Shown here piece after piece: positions 9,032 to 17,687 of a stretch of 64,000 nt of DNA (position 1 is its first letter; each line of letters opens with the position of its first letter). The stretch comes from Bordetella hinzii LMG 13501 (GTDB taxonomy: Bacteria; Pseudomonadota; Gammaproteobacteria; Burkholderiales; Burkholderiaceae_B), in NCBI RefSeq assembly GCF_001548475.1, contig NZ_LRUJ01000018.1, positions 24,586-88,585 on the forward strand, given 5' to 3'. The notes below the pieces were generated by a model. The model worked only from the letters and a program-made list of their open reading frames with translations. It was not told the DNA's origin and did not search any database. The translations under genes and the position numbers were made by a program.

Positions 9032-11619
9032 AGGCTGCTGACCACCTGGGCCGGATAGCCCAGCTCGCGCAGCAGCGTGGTGGCGGTCTGTACCGTGCCC
9101 GGGTCGCTGGCGACCTGGCTGCGCACCACATACCCCATGCCGCCGGGGCCGACCTGCACATAGGCCGACAGGCCGCTGGCCTGCACACGCCGGGCGATCA
9201 CATCAGCGTCGCGCTGCTCCTTCACGGAGGCGAACTGCAGCACCGTGCCATCGTTCTCGACCGTCGAATCCAGGTTGGACGGGTCGATGGCCACGCTCAC
9301 GCCCACGGGCATGTTCACGCGGATGGGTTCATCGGCCGAGACCGGACGCGGCGCCGGCAGCTGGCGCACCGCCGACGATGTCACCGTGGGCGGCGGCGCG
9401 CGGCGCAGGGTGTTGGCCACCTGCCCCGGCCGCATGTCATAGAGGTTATTGGACACTGGCGCGCGCGCGCCGGGACCGGCGAGCTGCGGCGCGGGCATGT
9501 CGGGCAACAGCCAATGGGCATCGGGCTGCGCGCCGGCCTGCTGGCGACGCATATAGTCGTAGCGGTCCATGGTGAGCGAGGCCGCGCGCTGGGAGTCGCG
9601 CACGACATAGGGCCGCAAAAAGACCATCAGGTTGGTTTTGGTGCGCTTGCGCGTGTCATAGCGGAACAGCGCGCCCAGGACGGGGATGGACGACAGGCCG
9701 GGCACCCCGTTGGTCCCTTGCGACACGCTGTCCTCCAGCAGGCCGCCCAGCACGATGATCTGCCCGTCTTCGACCAGCACGCTGGTGTCGATGGCGCGCT
9801 TGTTGGTCACCACGCCCGACACTGTCGTCGAGCTGTTCTCGTCGATACTGCTGACTTCCTGGTAGATGTCCAGCTTGACCGCGCCGCCCTCCGAAATCTG
9901 CGGCCGGATATTGAGCTTCAGGCCCACGTCCTCGCGCTCTATCGTCTGGAAGGGATTGCTGCTGCCGTTGCTGCCCGAGGTGACATACTGGCCGGTCACG
10001 AAGGGCACGGTCTTGCCCACGAGAATACTGGCGGACTGGTTGTCCAGCGTCAGCAGGTTGGGCGTGGACAGGATGTTGGCGTCGCCGCTTTTCTGCATGG
10101 CGCGCGCCAGCACGCCGAGGTTGATCACCTTGTTGCCCAGCACATCCACCGTGCCCTTGACCACGCCCAGGCTCAGGCCATTGCCCAGCACGTCGAGCGA
10201 GGTCGGCCCGGTGGCGCCGCCCAGGCCGCTGCCGCCCAGGTTGGTGCCGCCCACAAAGCTCGAACCGCTGCTGTTGATGTTGCCCGCGCCCGTCATCCAC
10301 TGGATGCCGAATTCATCCGACTTGTCCTGCGACACCTCGACGATCAGGCTTTCCACCAGCACCTGGGCGCGGCGCTGGTCCAGCTGGTCGATCACAGTGC
10401 GAAGATTGCGGTAGAGCGGCTCGGGCGCCGAGATAATCAGCGAGTTGGTGGTCGGATCGGCCTGCACCGTCGCCCCGCCCGCGCTGAAAGACACCGGCTG
10501 GCTGCTCACCTCCTCGCGCGCGATGCGCTCGTTGTTGCCGCTGCCCAGGCCATTGGCGCCCGAGCCGCCGGCACCGCCGCCGCTGCTGCTGGCGGCGGTG
10601 CGCGTGGCCTGCCCGCCGAACCCGACGCCGGCCGCGCCGCGCGAGGCGCCGCTGTTCTGGCCGCCGCCGCTGGCGCCAGCCTGGTTGCCGGCCTGCCCGG
10701 CCAGCAGGCCGCCCAGCACCTCGGCGATGCGGGTCGCCTGGGCATTGCGCATATAGACCACGTGCAGATTGCTGTCGACCGCCTGCTGGGCGTCGAGCTT
10801 GGCGATCAGCTCGCGCGCCAGCCGCGTGCGGCCCGGGCTGCCGGAACGCACCAGCACGCTGTTGCTGCGCGGATCGGCCACCACGGTCACGCGCTGGGTC
10901 GGATCGTTGCTCTGCGTATCGAGCAGCTGCGAGGCCAGGGCGGCGATATCGGCGGCGATGCCGCCCTTGAGCGGCACGACATCGGTGGAGATGGCGCTGG
11001 GCACATCGATGCGCGCGATCACCTCGGCGATGCGGTCCAGGTTGTCGGCGTAGTCGGTGACCACCAGCGTGTTGTTGCCGGGATAGGCGTTGACCGGGTT
11101 GTTGGGCGGCACCATGGGACGCAGCACCGGCACCAGGTTGGCGGCGTTTTCATAGCGCAGCGGAAACACCCGCGTCATCATCTGGCCGCTGGCCGTGCCG
11201 CGCAGGAAATCCGACACCGGCACCGGGCCGCCGGGCGCGCGCGCCGCGCCGGCGACCGGGCTGCCCTGCAGCTTGGCGTCGGCCTCCGGCACCACGCGCA
11301 TGATGTCGCCCACCTCCACCATGGAAAAACCCTGCAGGCGCAGCGAACCGCTGAGCATGGCCAGCGCCTGTTCGCGGCTCACCGGCCTGTCCGACACCAG
11401 CGTGATCTTGCCCTTGACGCGCGGATCGATCAGGAAATCCTGCTCGGTGAACAAGGAAATCGCGCGCACGACGGCCGGAATGTCTGTCTCGACGAAGTTC
11501 AGGCTCACTTTGCCGTCCTGGGCGTGGCGCGCGCTCTCGGCGCTCGGCTGCGCTTGCGCATTGACGGGATGGGCGGCGGCCAACACCACGGCGAGGCCGA
11601 CTGACAGAAAGGAACGCAT
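9028..11619 (-). CDS. gspD: type II secretion secretin GspD with C-terminal SPOR-like domain
   Basis: GspD forms the outer-membrane channel. From the ATG at 11619 the product has 863 residues: a signal peptide ending VNAQA, N0 domain ([18 protein letters not shown]), N1-N3 domains, a Gly/Ser-rich loop at about 303-370, and the secretin core to about residue 670 with VPFVTGQY and [15 protein letters not shown]. After a Pro/Arg-rich linker, the last 75 or so residues ([20 protein letters not shown] ... [12 protein letters not shown]) look like a SPOR domain, which in other proteins binds glycan strands lacking stem peptides. That tail replaces the usual pilotin-binding S-domain; no pilotin gene is visible. 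An in-frame ATG at 11649 would add 10 residues ahead of the signal peptide and is less likely. Confidence 0.95.
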   Translation of the reverse strand: MRSFLSVGLAVVLAAAHPVNAQAQPSAESARHAQDGKVSLNFVETDIPAVVRAISLFTEQDFLIDPRVKGKITLVSDRPVSREQALAMLSGSLRLQGFSMVEVGDIMRVVPEADAKLQGSPVAGAARAPGGPVPVSDFLRGTASGQMMTRVFPLRYENAANLVPVLRPMVPPNNPVNAYPGNNTLVVTDYADNLDRIAEVIARIDVPSAISTDVVPLKGGIAADIAALASQLLDTQSNDPTQRVTVVADPRSNSVLVRSGSPGRTRLARELIAKLDAQQAVDSNLHVVYMRNAQATRIAEVLGGLLAGQAGNQAGASGGGQNSGASRGAAGVGFGGQATRTAASSSGGGAGGSGANGLGSGNNERIAREEVSSQPVSFSAGGATVQADPTTNSLIISAPEPLYRNLRTVIDQLDQRRAQVLVESLIVEVSQDKSDEFGIQWMTGAGNINSSGSSFVGGTNLGGSGLGGATGPTSLDVLGNGLSLGVVKGTVDVLGNKVINLGVLARAMQKSGDANILSTPNLLTLDNQSASILVGKTVPFVTGQYVTSGSNGSSNPFQTIEREDVGLKLNIRPQISEGGAVKLDIYQEVSSIDENSSTTVSGVVTNKRAIDTSVLVEDGQIIVLGGLLEDSVSQGTNGVPGLSSIPVLGALFRYDTRKRTKTNLMVFLRPYVVRDSQRAASLTMDRYDYMRRQQAGAQPDAHWLLPDMPAPQLAGPGARAPVSNNLYDMRPGQVANTLRRAPPPTVTSSAVRQLPAPRPVSADEPIRVNMPVGVSVAIDPSNLDSTVENDGTVLQFASVKEQRDADVIARRVQASGLSAYVQVGPGGMGYVVRSQVASDPGTVQTATTLLRELGYPAQVVSSL

Positions 11620-11756
11620 GACGATTATGGGCACCGAGGCCTGTGACAAGTGCGGCGCAACGCGCCTGAGAGCGGCGAGTATGACGATGCAATACTACGG
11701 TCATATTTCAGCGCCAATCTGACGGCCTCGCAGTCCTTGCATTACTGGCAGATGAC

Positions 11757-12950
11757 ATGCCCTCCTTTCGCTACGAGGCCAGCGACGCCCTGGGCAAGAT
11801 CGTGCGCGGCACCGTGGAGGCCGATACCGAACGCAGCGCCCGCAACCAGCTGCGCGGCCGCGGCCTCTTCCCGATCTCGACCGCGCGCGCCGGCCAGGAC
11901 AGCGTGCTGCGCGCGCGCCTCACCGACGCCGACCTGGCCTGGCTGACGCGGCAACTGGCCAGCCTGCTGGCCGCCCGCCTGCCCCTGGACGCCGCGCTGT
12001 CCGTCACCCTCGAACAAGCAGAAAAACGCCACATCGCCAGCGTGCTCTCCGGCGTGCGCGACGACGTGCGCGCCGGCCACCGGCTCTCCGCCGCCCTGGC
12101 CTCGCGCCCGCGCGACTTCCCGGAGATCTATCGCGCGCTCATCGGCGCCGGGGAAGAATCCGGCGACCTGTCGCAAGTCATGGAGCGGCTGGCCGGCTAC
12201 ATCGAAGAACGCAACGCCCTGCGCAGCAAGGTGCTCACCGCCTTCATCTATCCGGTCGTGGTGGCCGCGGTCTCGGTGCTGATCGTCATCTTCCTGCTGG
12301 GTTATGTCGTGCCCCAGGTGGTCACCGCCTTCAGCCAGGCCAAGCAGCAACTGCCCCTGCTGACCCGCGTCATGCTGGCGCTCTCGGATTACGTGCGCGA
12401 GTGGGGCTGGCTCACCGGGCTGGCCATCGCCTGCGCCATCGCCCTGTGGCGCTACAGCCTGCGCCTGCCCGCCGCGCGCGCGGCCTGGCATGGCCGCCTC
12501 TTGCGCCTGCCCATGATGGGCCGCTTCGTGCTGGGCGTGAACGCGGCGCGCTTTGCCTCCACGCTGGCCATCCTGGCCGGCAGCGGCGTGCCCATCCTCG
12601 CGGCCCTGGAGGCCGCCCGCCGCACCCTGACCAACGACGTGCTGCGCGCCGCCGTGCAGCAGGCCGCCGGAGACGTCGGCAAAGGCGCCTCGCTGTCCGG
12701 CGCGCTGGCCACCCGCAAGGTCTTCCCGCCGCTGCTCATCCACCTCGTGGCCAGCGGCGAGAAAACCGGCCGCCTGCCCGAACTGCTCGATCAATGCGCG
12801 CACAACCTGTCGCGCGACCTGGAGCGGCGCGCCCTGGCCATGACCGCCTTGCTGGAACCCGCGCTCATCCTGGTCATGGGCGGCTTCGTGCTGCTCATCG
12901 TGCTGGCCGTGATGATGCCCATCCTCGATATGAACCAGCTCATCCGCTGA
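11757..12950 (+). CDS. gspF: type II secretion inner-membrane platform protein GspF
   Basis: GspF is the polytopic platform protein that links the ATPase to pseudopilin assembly. The 397-residue product begins PSFRYEASDALGKIVRG, contains two repeated cytoplasmic T2SSF domains (about 65-190 and 265-390) and three membrane helices (about 165-188, 215-235, 365-388). It is divergent from gspD with a 137-bp gap that should hold both promoters; no clear hexamers were identified there. It is followed 4 bp later by gspO. Confidence 0.95.
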   Translation: MPSFRYEASDALGKIVRGTVEADTERSARNQLRGRGLFPISTARAGQDSVLRARLTDADLAWLTRQLASLLAARLPLDAALSVTLEQAEKRHIASVLSGVRDDVRAGHRLSAALASRPRDFPEIYRALIGAGEESGDLSQVMERLAGYIEERNALRSKVLTAFIYPVVVAAVSVLIVIFLLGYVVPQVVTAFSQAKQQLPLLTRVMLALSDYVREWGWLTGLAIACAIALWRYSLRLPAARAAWHGRLLRLPMMGRFVLGVNAARFASTLAILAGSGVPILAALEAARRTLTNDVLRAAVQQAAGDVGKGASLSGALATRKVFPPLLIHLVASGEKTGRLPELLDQCAHNLSRDLERRALAMTALLEPALILVMGGFVLLIVLAVMMPILDMNQLIR

Positions 12951-12954
12951 CGCC

Positions 12955-13599
12955 ATGACCCTGCCGCTCTATCTGGCCGCCCTCCTGGGCGGCGCGCTGG
13001 CCGGCCAGCTTGCCTGGCTGGCCGCCGAGCGCCTGCCCAGCCACGTCCTGCGGCAGTGGCCGCAAGCCGAAGCGGCCATGATGGCCAGCGCCCCGGCGCC
13101 GCGCCCGGCCCTCTTCATCGCCGCGGCCTGCGCCTTGGCCCTGGCCTGCGGCGCGCGCTACGGCTGGACCGCCCTGTCGGCCTGGACGCTGCTGCTCGCC
13201 CTGGGCCTGCTCGTGCTCTGGGATATCGACCGCCGCACCACTCTCCTGCCCGACCTGCTGACGCTGCCCCTGTTATGGGCCGGCCTGATCGCCAACCTCG
13301 ACGCGGGCCTGGTGCCCCTGCGCCTGGCCGTGCTGGGCGCCGCGCTGGGCTATCTGCTGCCCTGGCTGGCCGTGCAGGGATTCCGCCTGCTGCGCGGCCA
13401 CGATGGCATGGGCGGCGGCGACCTCAAGCTCATGGCCGCCCTGGGAGGATGGTTCGGCGCGCTGCGCCTGCTGGACATCGTGCTGGCCGCCTGCGGCCTG
13501 GCCATCGCCTGGATGCTGGCGCGGCGGCGGACAGGCCCCATGCCCTTCGGCCCCTTCCTGGCCGCCGCCGGCCTGGCCGCGCTTTTCCTGCCGGGCTGA
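12955..13599 (+). CDS. gspO: prepilin peptidase GspO (A24 family), short form without the cysteine motif
   Basis: The prepilin peptidase cuts the leaders of the GspG-K pseudopilins at the membrane and normally also N-methylates the new N-terminus. The 214-residue product keeps both catalytic aspartates, in LVLWDIDRRT and GMGGGDLKLMAALG. Family members of 260-290 residues carry a cytoplasmic loop with two CxxC pairs between helix 1 and 2. Here only the flanking GxxxG...ERLP part remains and there are no such cysteines. The stop codon lies inside the left 46-bp repeat that bounds the next cassette. Confidence 0.9.
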   Translation: MTLPLYLAALLGGALAGQLAWLAAERLPSHVLRQWPQAEAAMMASAPAPRPALFIAAACALALACGARYGWTALSAWTLLLALGLLVLWDIDRRTTLLPDLLTLPLLWAGLIANLDAGLVPLRLAVLGAALGYLLPWLAVQGFRLLRGHDGMGGGDLKLMAALGGWFGALRLLDIVLAACGLAIAWMLARRRTGPMPFGPFLAAAGLAALFLPG

Positions 13600-13639
13600 T
13601 CAGGCGCGCTTGTCGTTCGTGAACAGGCTGGCGACGAAG
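13594..13639. repeat. 46-bp direct repeat, left copy (att-like)
   Basis: This 46-bp sequence is identical to 16433-16478. It includes the end of gspO and, read in reverse, duplicates the last codons and stop of the K+ channel gene (FVASLFTNDKRA then TGA). The first mismatch on the left is base 13593 versus 16432 and on the right 13640 versus 16479. The two copies bound the ATP-PPase/MFS cassette. Confidence 0.97.
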
Positions 13640-13711
13640 CATCGCGTGGAAAGATAAAAACCAGCCGAGATAACCTAGATCAGAGCGGTATGTCACGTCT
13701 AAAAAAGAGGC

Positions 13712-13734
13712 GTGGGCACACTAGTCATGCCCGC
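13712..13734 (+). other. hairpin before the 70-codon ORF
   Basis: A 7-bp stem (GTGGGCA with TGCCCGC, one G-T wobble) and a 9-base loop lie about 27 bp upstream of the small ORF. There is no T-run after it, so it is not a plain terminator. A perfect TTGACA follows at 13735-13740 but sits too close to the ATG to act as a -35 element for that gene. Confidence 0.35.
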
Positions 13735-13760
13735 TTGACAACCTACATCAAGGAAAGATC

Positions 13761-13973
13761 ATGAACCAAGTCTCGTCTGAAAGTTACAGCCATGCTCATG
13801 GCTATGATCAAAAGAACAAAGCCATTTCACGAATTTGTAGGAACAACTTCGAAATTGGTTACCTAGATCAGGCAGAACTCGAGGGCTGCCGTTTAACTAA
13901 CAAACCGTTCTATGCATCCAAGTGCGGTGTTGAGCTGGTCCTATGCTCTTCTGACGTCATCGCCTTCTACTAG
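13761..13973 (+). CDS. small 70-residue protein of unknown function, first gene of the repeat-flanked cassette
   Basis: I do not recognise this protein. It has a good ribosome site (AAGGA, 6 nt before ATG) and AT-rich codon use like the next gene, 54 bp downstream, so it is likely a real gene of the same unit. The N-terminal half is hydrophilic with Ser, His and Lys; the C-terminal part (about 50-70) has three of its five cysteines and a hydrophobic end, ASKCGVELVLCSSDVIAFY. No membrane helix or secretion signal is visible. Its size, position before an ATP-PPase and an exporter, and Cys-containing tail would suit a precursor peptide, but this is inference. It could equally be a small regulator or partner protein. 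Confidence 0.6.
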   Translation: MNQVSSESYSHAHGYDQKNKAISRICRNNFEIGYLDQAELEGCRLTNKPFYASKCGVELVLCSSDVIAFY

Positions 13974-14027
13974 CCTCCAAAACAACAGACGCCAATTTCC
14001 ACAAGATGGTGCCGCAGGAGACAAAAG

Positions 14028-15217
14028 ATGAATGACATCACCCTAGTTACGGCGCATGGGAGACAGAACATCCCGTGCCGCGAAGACCAGAGAATTATTG
14101 ACGCATTGATCGAAAACCAAATTCCATGGTCGGCCATATCGCTGTATCAGATGCCCCGTCTAGGTGGACCTTATGTAGCCACGACGGGTCTCGACAAAAA
14201 ATATCCGAGTTCCCACCCGACGTCGACATATACGCCTTTTATCAAAGGAACGTTGACCCCTTCATATTTCGTATCTCAGATTTAGCCATTTCCGATTCAC
14301 TAGACGGTGCTGAGACAACAACGGAGTTCCTGTACCGCAACAGCATCGATCCCTCCGAAGGCTGCCATGTATTGAAGAAATTCTCCGCGGAAGAATGCAG
14401 GGCTGCAGTTAGATCCTCCGTCCATCGAACGCTATCAGCGCATCTCCAAGACGGAGACAAAATTGTAGTTGGAGTGAGTGGTGGTGGCGATAGCAATGCA
14501 CTCTTACACGCCCTATCGACGTTCACAAACTTTCGCTTGGACGTACATCCCGTCATCCTGAAGGGCTTACCTGAATGGGATTCAGGTGTCGCCCGTGCAC
14601 ATGAGCTCTGTGAAGCCTATGGCTATAACTTGACAGTTATCGAAGAATGCGAAATACGGAAAGTTCTTGCTCTTTCATCGCACGCAACGAGTCTTCCATC
14701 GCATTTTTCTCACCATTACCCCGAAGAAGATTTTGAGTTCTTCGGGGTATATCTGATTGGCACAGCATTAGTTCACGCTGCCTCGAGCATCGGAGCAAAA
14801 TATGTATGCAAAGGCGCAAACCTCGAGGACTTGTTAGGCGATAGTCTCTACATGCTCATGAATGGGATCAACCCTAGAACACTTCCCGTGTACAGATATC
14901 GGGACAAGCTAATGATCACGCCTCTTTGGCTTCTTCCTAAGAAGATAATTGACGTTTGTTTCCCCGAGCAAGCTCTGACGAATTATCGAGAACGTCATGC
15001 ATGCACCGCCACTGGCAGGAGCCTGGCGTATCAGATTTCATACTCAATTTTGTCGCAATACCCGCAAGTGGGAGAGAAGATTCTAAAAGGGATGACACGC
15101 TACGGGGAGCAGCTTCCCGAGCCTACGGAGTTTGATACCGCACTGGGATTCGAGGTGTTCTCTACAGCTACGTTTCCCTCTCGTCAACGTGCTATTCGAA
15201 TGCTGCAATACCGGTGA
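14028..15217 (+). CDS. ATP-pyrophosphatase (PP-loop, TtcA/TilS-like) with a -1 frame break at an A6 tract
   Basis: PP-loop ATPases activate a carbonyl or carboxyl by adenylation, often for sulfur transfer to tRNA bases or natural products. The signature VVGVSGGGDSNALLHAL lies at 14462-14512, and a second nucleotide-binding motif GANLEDLLGDSLYMLM further on. The best ribosome site (GGAG, 7 nt) precedes the ATG at 14028. That frame runs to 14285, while the PP-loop part is in the -1 frame, open from 14126 (ATG without ribosome site) to 15217. Joining the frames at A6 (14196-14201) gives a smooth 396-residue protein (LDKK then ISEFPPDVDIYAFY). One extra A, a sequencing error, programmed slippage or a recent mutation are all possible. 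Three bases separate it from the MFS gene. TtcA-type CxxC motifs are not evident. Confidence 0.75.
14196..14201 (+). other. A6 tract at the frame break of the ATP-PPase gene
   Basis: Six adenines in the context GAC AAA AAA TAT. The upstream frame reads Asp-Lys-Lys-Tyr; a -1 slip, or one added A, leads into the frame that carries the PP-loop domain. No stable downstream pseudoknot or upstream Shine-Dalgarno-like stimulator was obvious by eye. Confidence 0.7.
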
Positions 15218-15220
15218 ATC

Positions 15221-16438
15221 ATGACGCTCCATGAGGAGTCGACTTTTGGCTCTGAACACTCCACCATCGCCGCGGCCATTCTTTCTAGCAGTGCCAGCAG
15301 CGTCGCCAATCTGGGGTTGATCGCCTACGCGACCCTGGCGTTCGGCGCGGCCGGCGCCACGGCCACGGTGTTCGGCAGCCTGTTGGCGGTGGCGGTGGCC
15401 GGGCCCTTGTCAGGTCTGCTCTCCTTTCACCCGCGCACCCTGGTCCTGTTCACTGAGGGATGCAAGGCCGGCATGCTGCCGATAGCGGTGGCGGCCGGGC
15501 TCTCCGACCTGACGGCGCTGGCAAGCGTCGCCTTTCTCTGGCACCTGGCCGAAGGCGTAGGCGCCGCCCAGCGATGGCATTGCCTGTTCAGCCTGTTTCC
15601 GCGCACCACGGGCCGGCCCGCGTTTCTCGATCGGCTACAGCATGGCGAAGCCGCCGTCTCCGTCATGGTCCCGCTGGCCTCCGGCTTGGTGTTCGCCTAT
15701 GGCGGCGGCCTGCATGCCATCGCCGTCCTCAGCGCGCTACTGGCTTTACTGGCCACGGCGCTATGGCGGCGGCTACCCGCCAACCGGATCACTTATCTCC
15801 CCGCAAGAAGGGACCCGTGGGCAGGCTACCGCATCCTGTCCAGGACCCGGGGGCTGATCCTCATGAACATGGCCCGTATCGTCAGCGGCCTGGCCATTCC
15901 GGTATGGGCGATCTACTTGCCCCTGCTACTGCAACACCAGTTCGGCGCCCGCTTTCCTATTGCACAAGGCGCGATATCCGCCCTGTCCGCTGCCGCCATG
16001 CTGACAAGCGGGATGGCCCTCCGCAGGCTCGCTCCCGCGCTGCACGACCATCCCGAGCTGTCCAGGAGATTGGCGCTGGGCGCCTTGGCCTGCATGGGAT
16101 CGGGCTTCGGCCTGGCGGCGGTTTTCCCGGGCCTCGTCATGCCGGCCCTGCTCCTCATTGCCCTGGCATTCGGCGTATTTCTGCCCAATATCCGCAGCGC
16201 CCTGATAACGCTGGGCCAGCGCATAACCCCCGCTGAATCCATCGGCGTGGTGGTGGCGGCGGGCGACAGCATCAGCCGCCTGGCGGCGGCGGCATTGTCC
16301 ATGCTGTTCGGTGTGCTGCTCAACGCCCTGGCGCCTGGCGCCGGACAGGCCTGGCTGGTCTTCACCTGCTATCTATTGGCCATGTCGGGCGTGCTTATGA
16401 TCCCGTCCTTGACCGGCGCACCCGAGCGGCGCGGCTGA
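15221..16438 (+). CDS. major facilitator superfamily transporter (probable exporter) of the cassette
   Basis: The 405-residue product has about 11-12 hydrophobic segments in two halves split by a basic loop near residues 185-205, the layout of MFS transporters. It probably uses the proton gradient to move a small molecule out across the inner membrane. It follows the ATP-PPase gene by 3 bp, so export of whatever that enzyme makes is a fair guess. GC content rises within and beyond its start compared with the two genes before it, so it may have a different origin. Its last codon and stop are supplied by the right 46-bp repeat. Confidence 0.8.
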   Translation: MTLHEESTFGSEHSTIAAAILSSSASSVANLGLIAYATLAFGAAGATATVFGSLLAVAVAGPLSGLLSFHPRTLVLFTEGCKAGMLPIAVAAGLSDLTALASVAFLWHLAEGVGAAQRWHCLFSLFPRTTGRPAFLDRLQHGEAAVSVMVPLASGLVFAYGGGLHAIAVLSALLALLATALWRRLPANRITYLPARRDPWAGYRILSRTRGLILMNMARIVSGLAIPVWAIYLPLLLQHQFGARFPIAQGAISALSAAAMLTSGMALRRLAPALHDHPELSRRLALGALACMGSGFGLAAVFPGLVMPALLLIALAFGVFLPNIRSALITLGQRITPAESIGVVVAAGDSISRLAAAALSMLFGVLLNALAPGAGQAWLVFTCYLLAMSGVLMIPSLTGAPERRG

Positions 16439-16478
16439 TCAGGCGCGCTTGTCGTTCGTGAACAGGCTGGCGACGAAG
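16433..16478. repeat. 46-bp direct repeat, right copy (att-like)
   Basis: Identical to 13594-13639. It contains the stop of the MFS gene on the plus strand and the last codons and stop of the K+ channel gene on the minus strand. As the channel gene is intact here, this copy is probably the original chromosomal end of that gene. Confidence 0.97.
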
Positions 16479-17605
16479 TCCTGGTCGATCTTCTGCCCGC
16501 TCAGGGTGCGCGCCAGCAGTTCGCCGACCAGCTGCTGCAGCGAGAAGACGATGTCGGGCTGCACGCGCCTGAGTTTGGCCAGGTGTTCGGGCGTGTTGGC
16601 GACGGCCACCGTCTTGGTGGCCGGCCCGCCGACATCCTTGGCGGCCAGCACGATGAAGGCGTTCTCGGCGTCGTCGCTGCGCAAGGCCAGCACATAGCGC
16701 GCCTTGGGCGCGCCCGCCTCCAGCAGGACGGCCGAGGTCGTTGCGTCGCCCACGATGAGGTCGGCATCCTCGGGATAGCCGTGAGGCACGTTCTCGGGCA
16801 CGATGACCGTGACCGGATAGCCGTGCTCGCGCAGCACGGGATAGACCGCGGCGGCCAGGGACGAGGCGCCGGCCAGGATGATGTGATCGTGACGCATGGC
16901 GTGTGCAATCCTGCCTTTGATGAGTCGCTTGACGTTGCCGCCGATCACCGGACCGGCGATCGCGCTGATGGACGTGGCAAACACGGTAATGCCCAGGATG
17001 ATGATGGACAGCGTGAAATAGCGCGCGGCGTTGGTATGCGGGACGATATCGCCGAAACCCACGGTGGACATGGTCACCACCGAGAAGTACACCGCGGCCG
17101 GCATGCCCTCGATGGGCGGGCCGAACTCCCGGCCCAGGTACAGGCTGCCGAAGATGGCATAGCCCAGCAATGAACAGATGGCGATGACAGCGAAAAGGCT
17201 GCCGGCCGCCAGGCTGGCGCGGCCGAACACCGGCCAGGCCGCCAAGAGCAGCACGAAGACCAGCAGATTGTAGATTTCCAGCAGATGCCCGGCGCTGCCC
17301 ATGAAACCCAGCACGCCGATCAGCACCAGCATCAGCAGCGAAAACGCCCAGGCGATCCGGGCCCGCAGCAACAGGCCGGGCGCCATGCAGACCAGGCCCA
17401 GCCCGAGCAGCGCGCGCGGCGCATCGAGCAGGCCCACCGCGTCGATGGCATCGCGCCAGGTGTCGAACCCCGAAAGGAAAGCGAAATCGGGCCGGCCGGC
17501 GTGGTCGAAAACGGAGACCAGATGCAGGTAGCCGCTGAAGGCGACCGCGATCGCCAGCAGCAGGTGGACGGAGCGCGCGAGCAGGGAAGACAGCTTGGCG
17601 GGCAT
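16439..17605 (-). CDS. Kch-type potassium channel with RCK/TrkA-N domain
   Basis: This is an inner-membrane K+ channel. The 388-residue product has several N-terminal membrane segments (about 10-155), a pore loop with selectivity filter TVGFGD at 181-186, an inner helix (about 195-220), and a cytoplasmic RCK domain from about residue 237 with Rossmann-like HDHIILAGASSLA and acidic DLIVGDATT. The size and order match the E. coli Kch type of voltage-gated channel. The 3' end coincides with the right 46-bp repeat. It stands alone, convergent with the cassette. Confidence 0.9.
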   Translation of the reverse strand: MPAKLSSLLARSVHLLLAIAVAFSGYLHLVSVFDHAGRPDFAFLSGFDTWRDAIDAVGLLDAPRALLGLGLVCMAPGLLLRARIAWAFSLLMLVLIGVLGFMGSAGHLLEIYNLLVFVLLLAAWPVFGRASLAAGSLFAVIAICSLLGYAIFGSLYLGREFGPPIEGMPAAVYFSVVTMSTVGFGDIVPHTNAARYFTLSIIILGITVFATSISAIAGPVIGGNVKRLIKGRIAHAMRHDHIILAGASSLAAAVYPVLREHGYPVTVIVPENVPHGYPEDADLIVGDATTSAVLLEAGAPKARYVLALRSDDAENAFIVLAAKDVGGPATKTVAVANTPEHLAKLRRVQPDIVFSLQQLVGELLARTLSGQKIDQDFVASLFTNDKRA

Positions 17606-17687
17606 GGACGGAAAGCGGGTGGCCAGGGCTGCTTGAGTGTATCAGTGCCGGCCCAGGCCCCGCAGGCGTCGGACGCCCGGCCGGCGA

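Larger units (their letters stand above)
13594..16478. mobile_element. 2.8-kb cassette between 46-bp direct repeats, without a recombinase
   Basis: The segment between the repeats (13640-16432) separates two genes that must once have converged with adjoining stops, since TGATCA in the repeat supplies the gspO stop on one strand and the channel stop on the other. The first 1.5 kb is clearly AT-richer than the flanks; the MFS gene is closer to the host in composition. It carries three forward genes and no integrase, transposase or terminal inverted repeats that I can see. A 46-bp duplication is too long for a normal transposon target repeat and is more like att sites or a recombination scar. 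Confidence 0.7.

Noticed and set aside
13735..13740. A perfect TTGACA before the 70-codon ORF
   Set aside because: The matching -10 position would fall on the ATG itself, so it cannot promote that gene; it is probably chance.
13672..13872. The 11-bp sequence ACCTAGATCAG occurring twice near the start of the cassette
   Set aside because: One copy is in the small ORF and one in the leader; the spacing and sequence suggest no known function and such a match can occur by chance.
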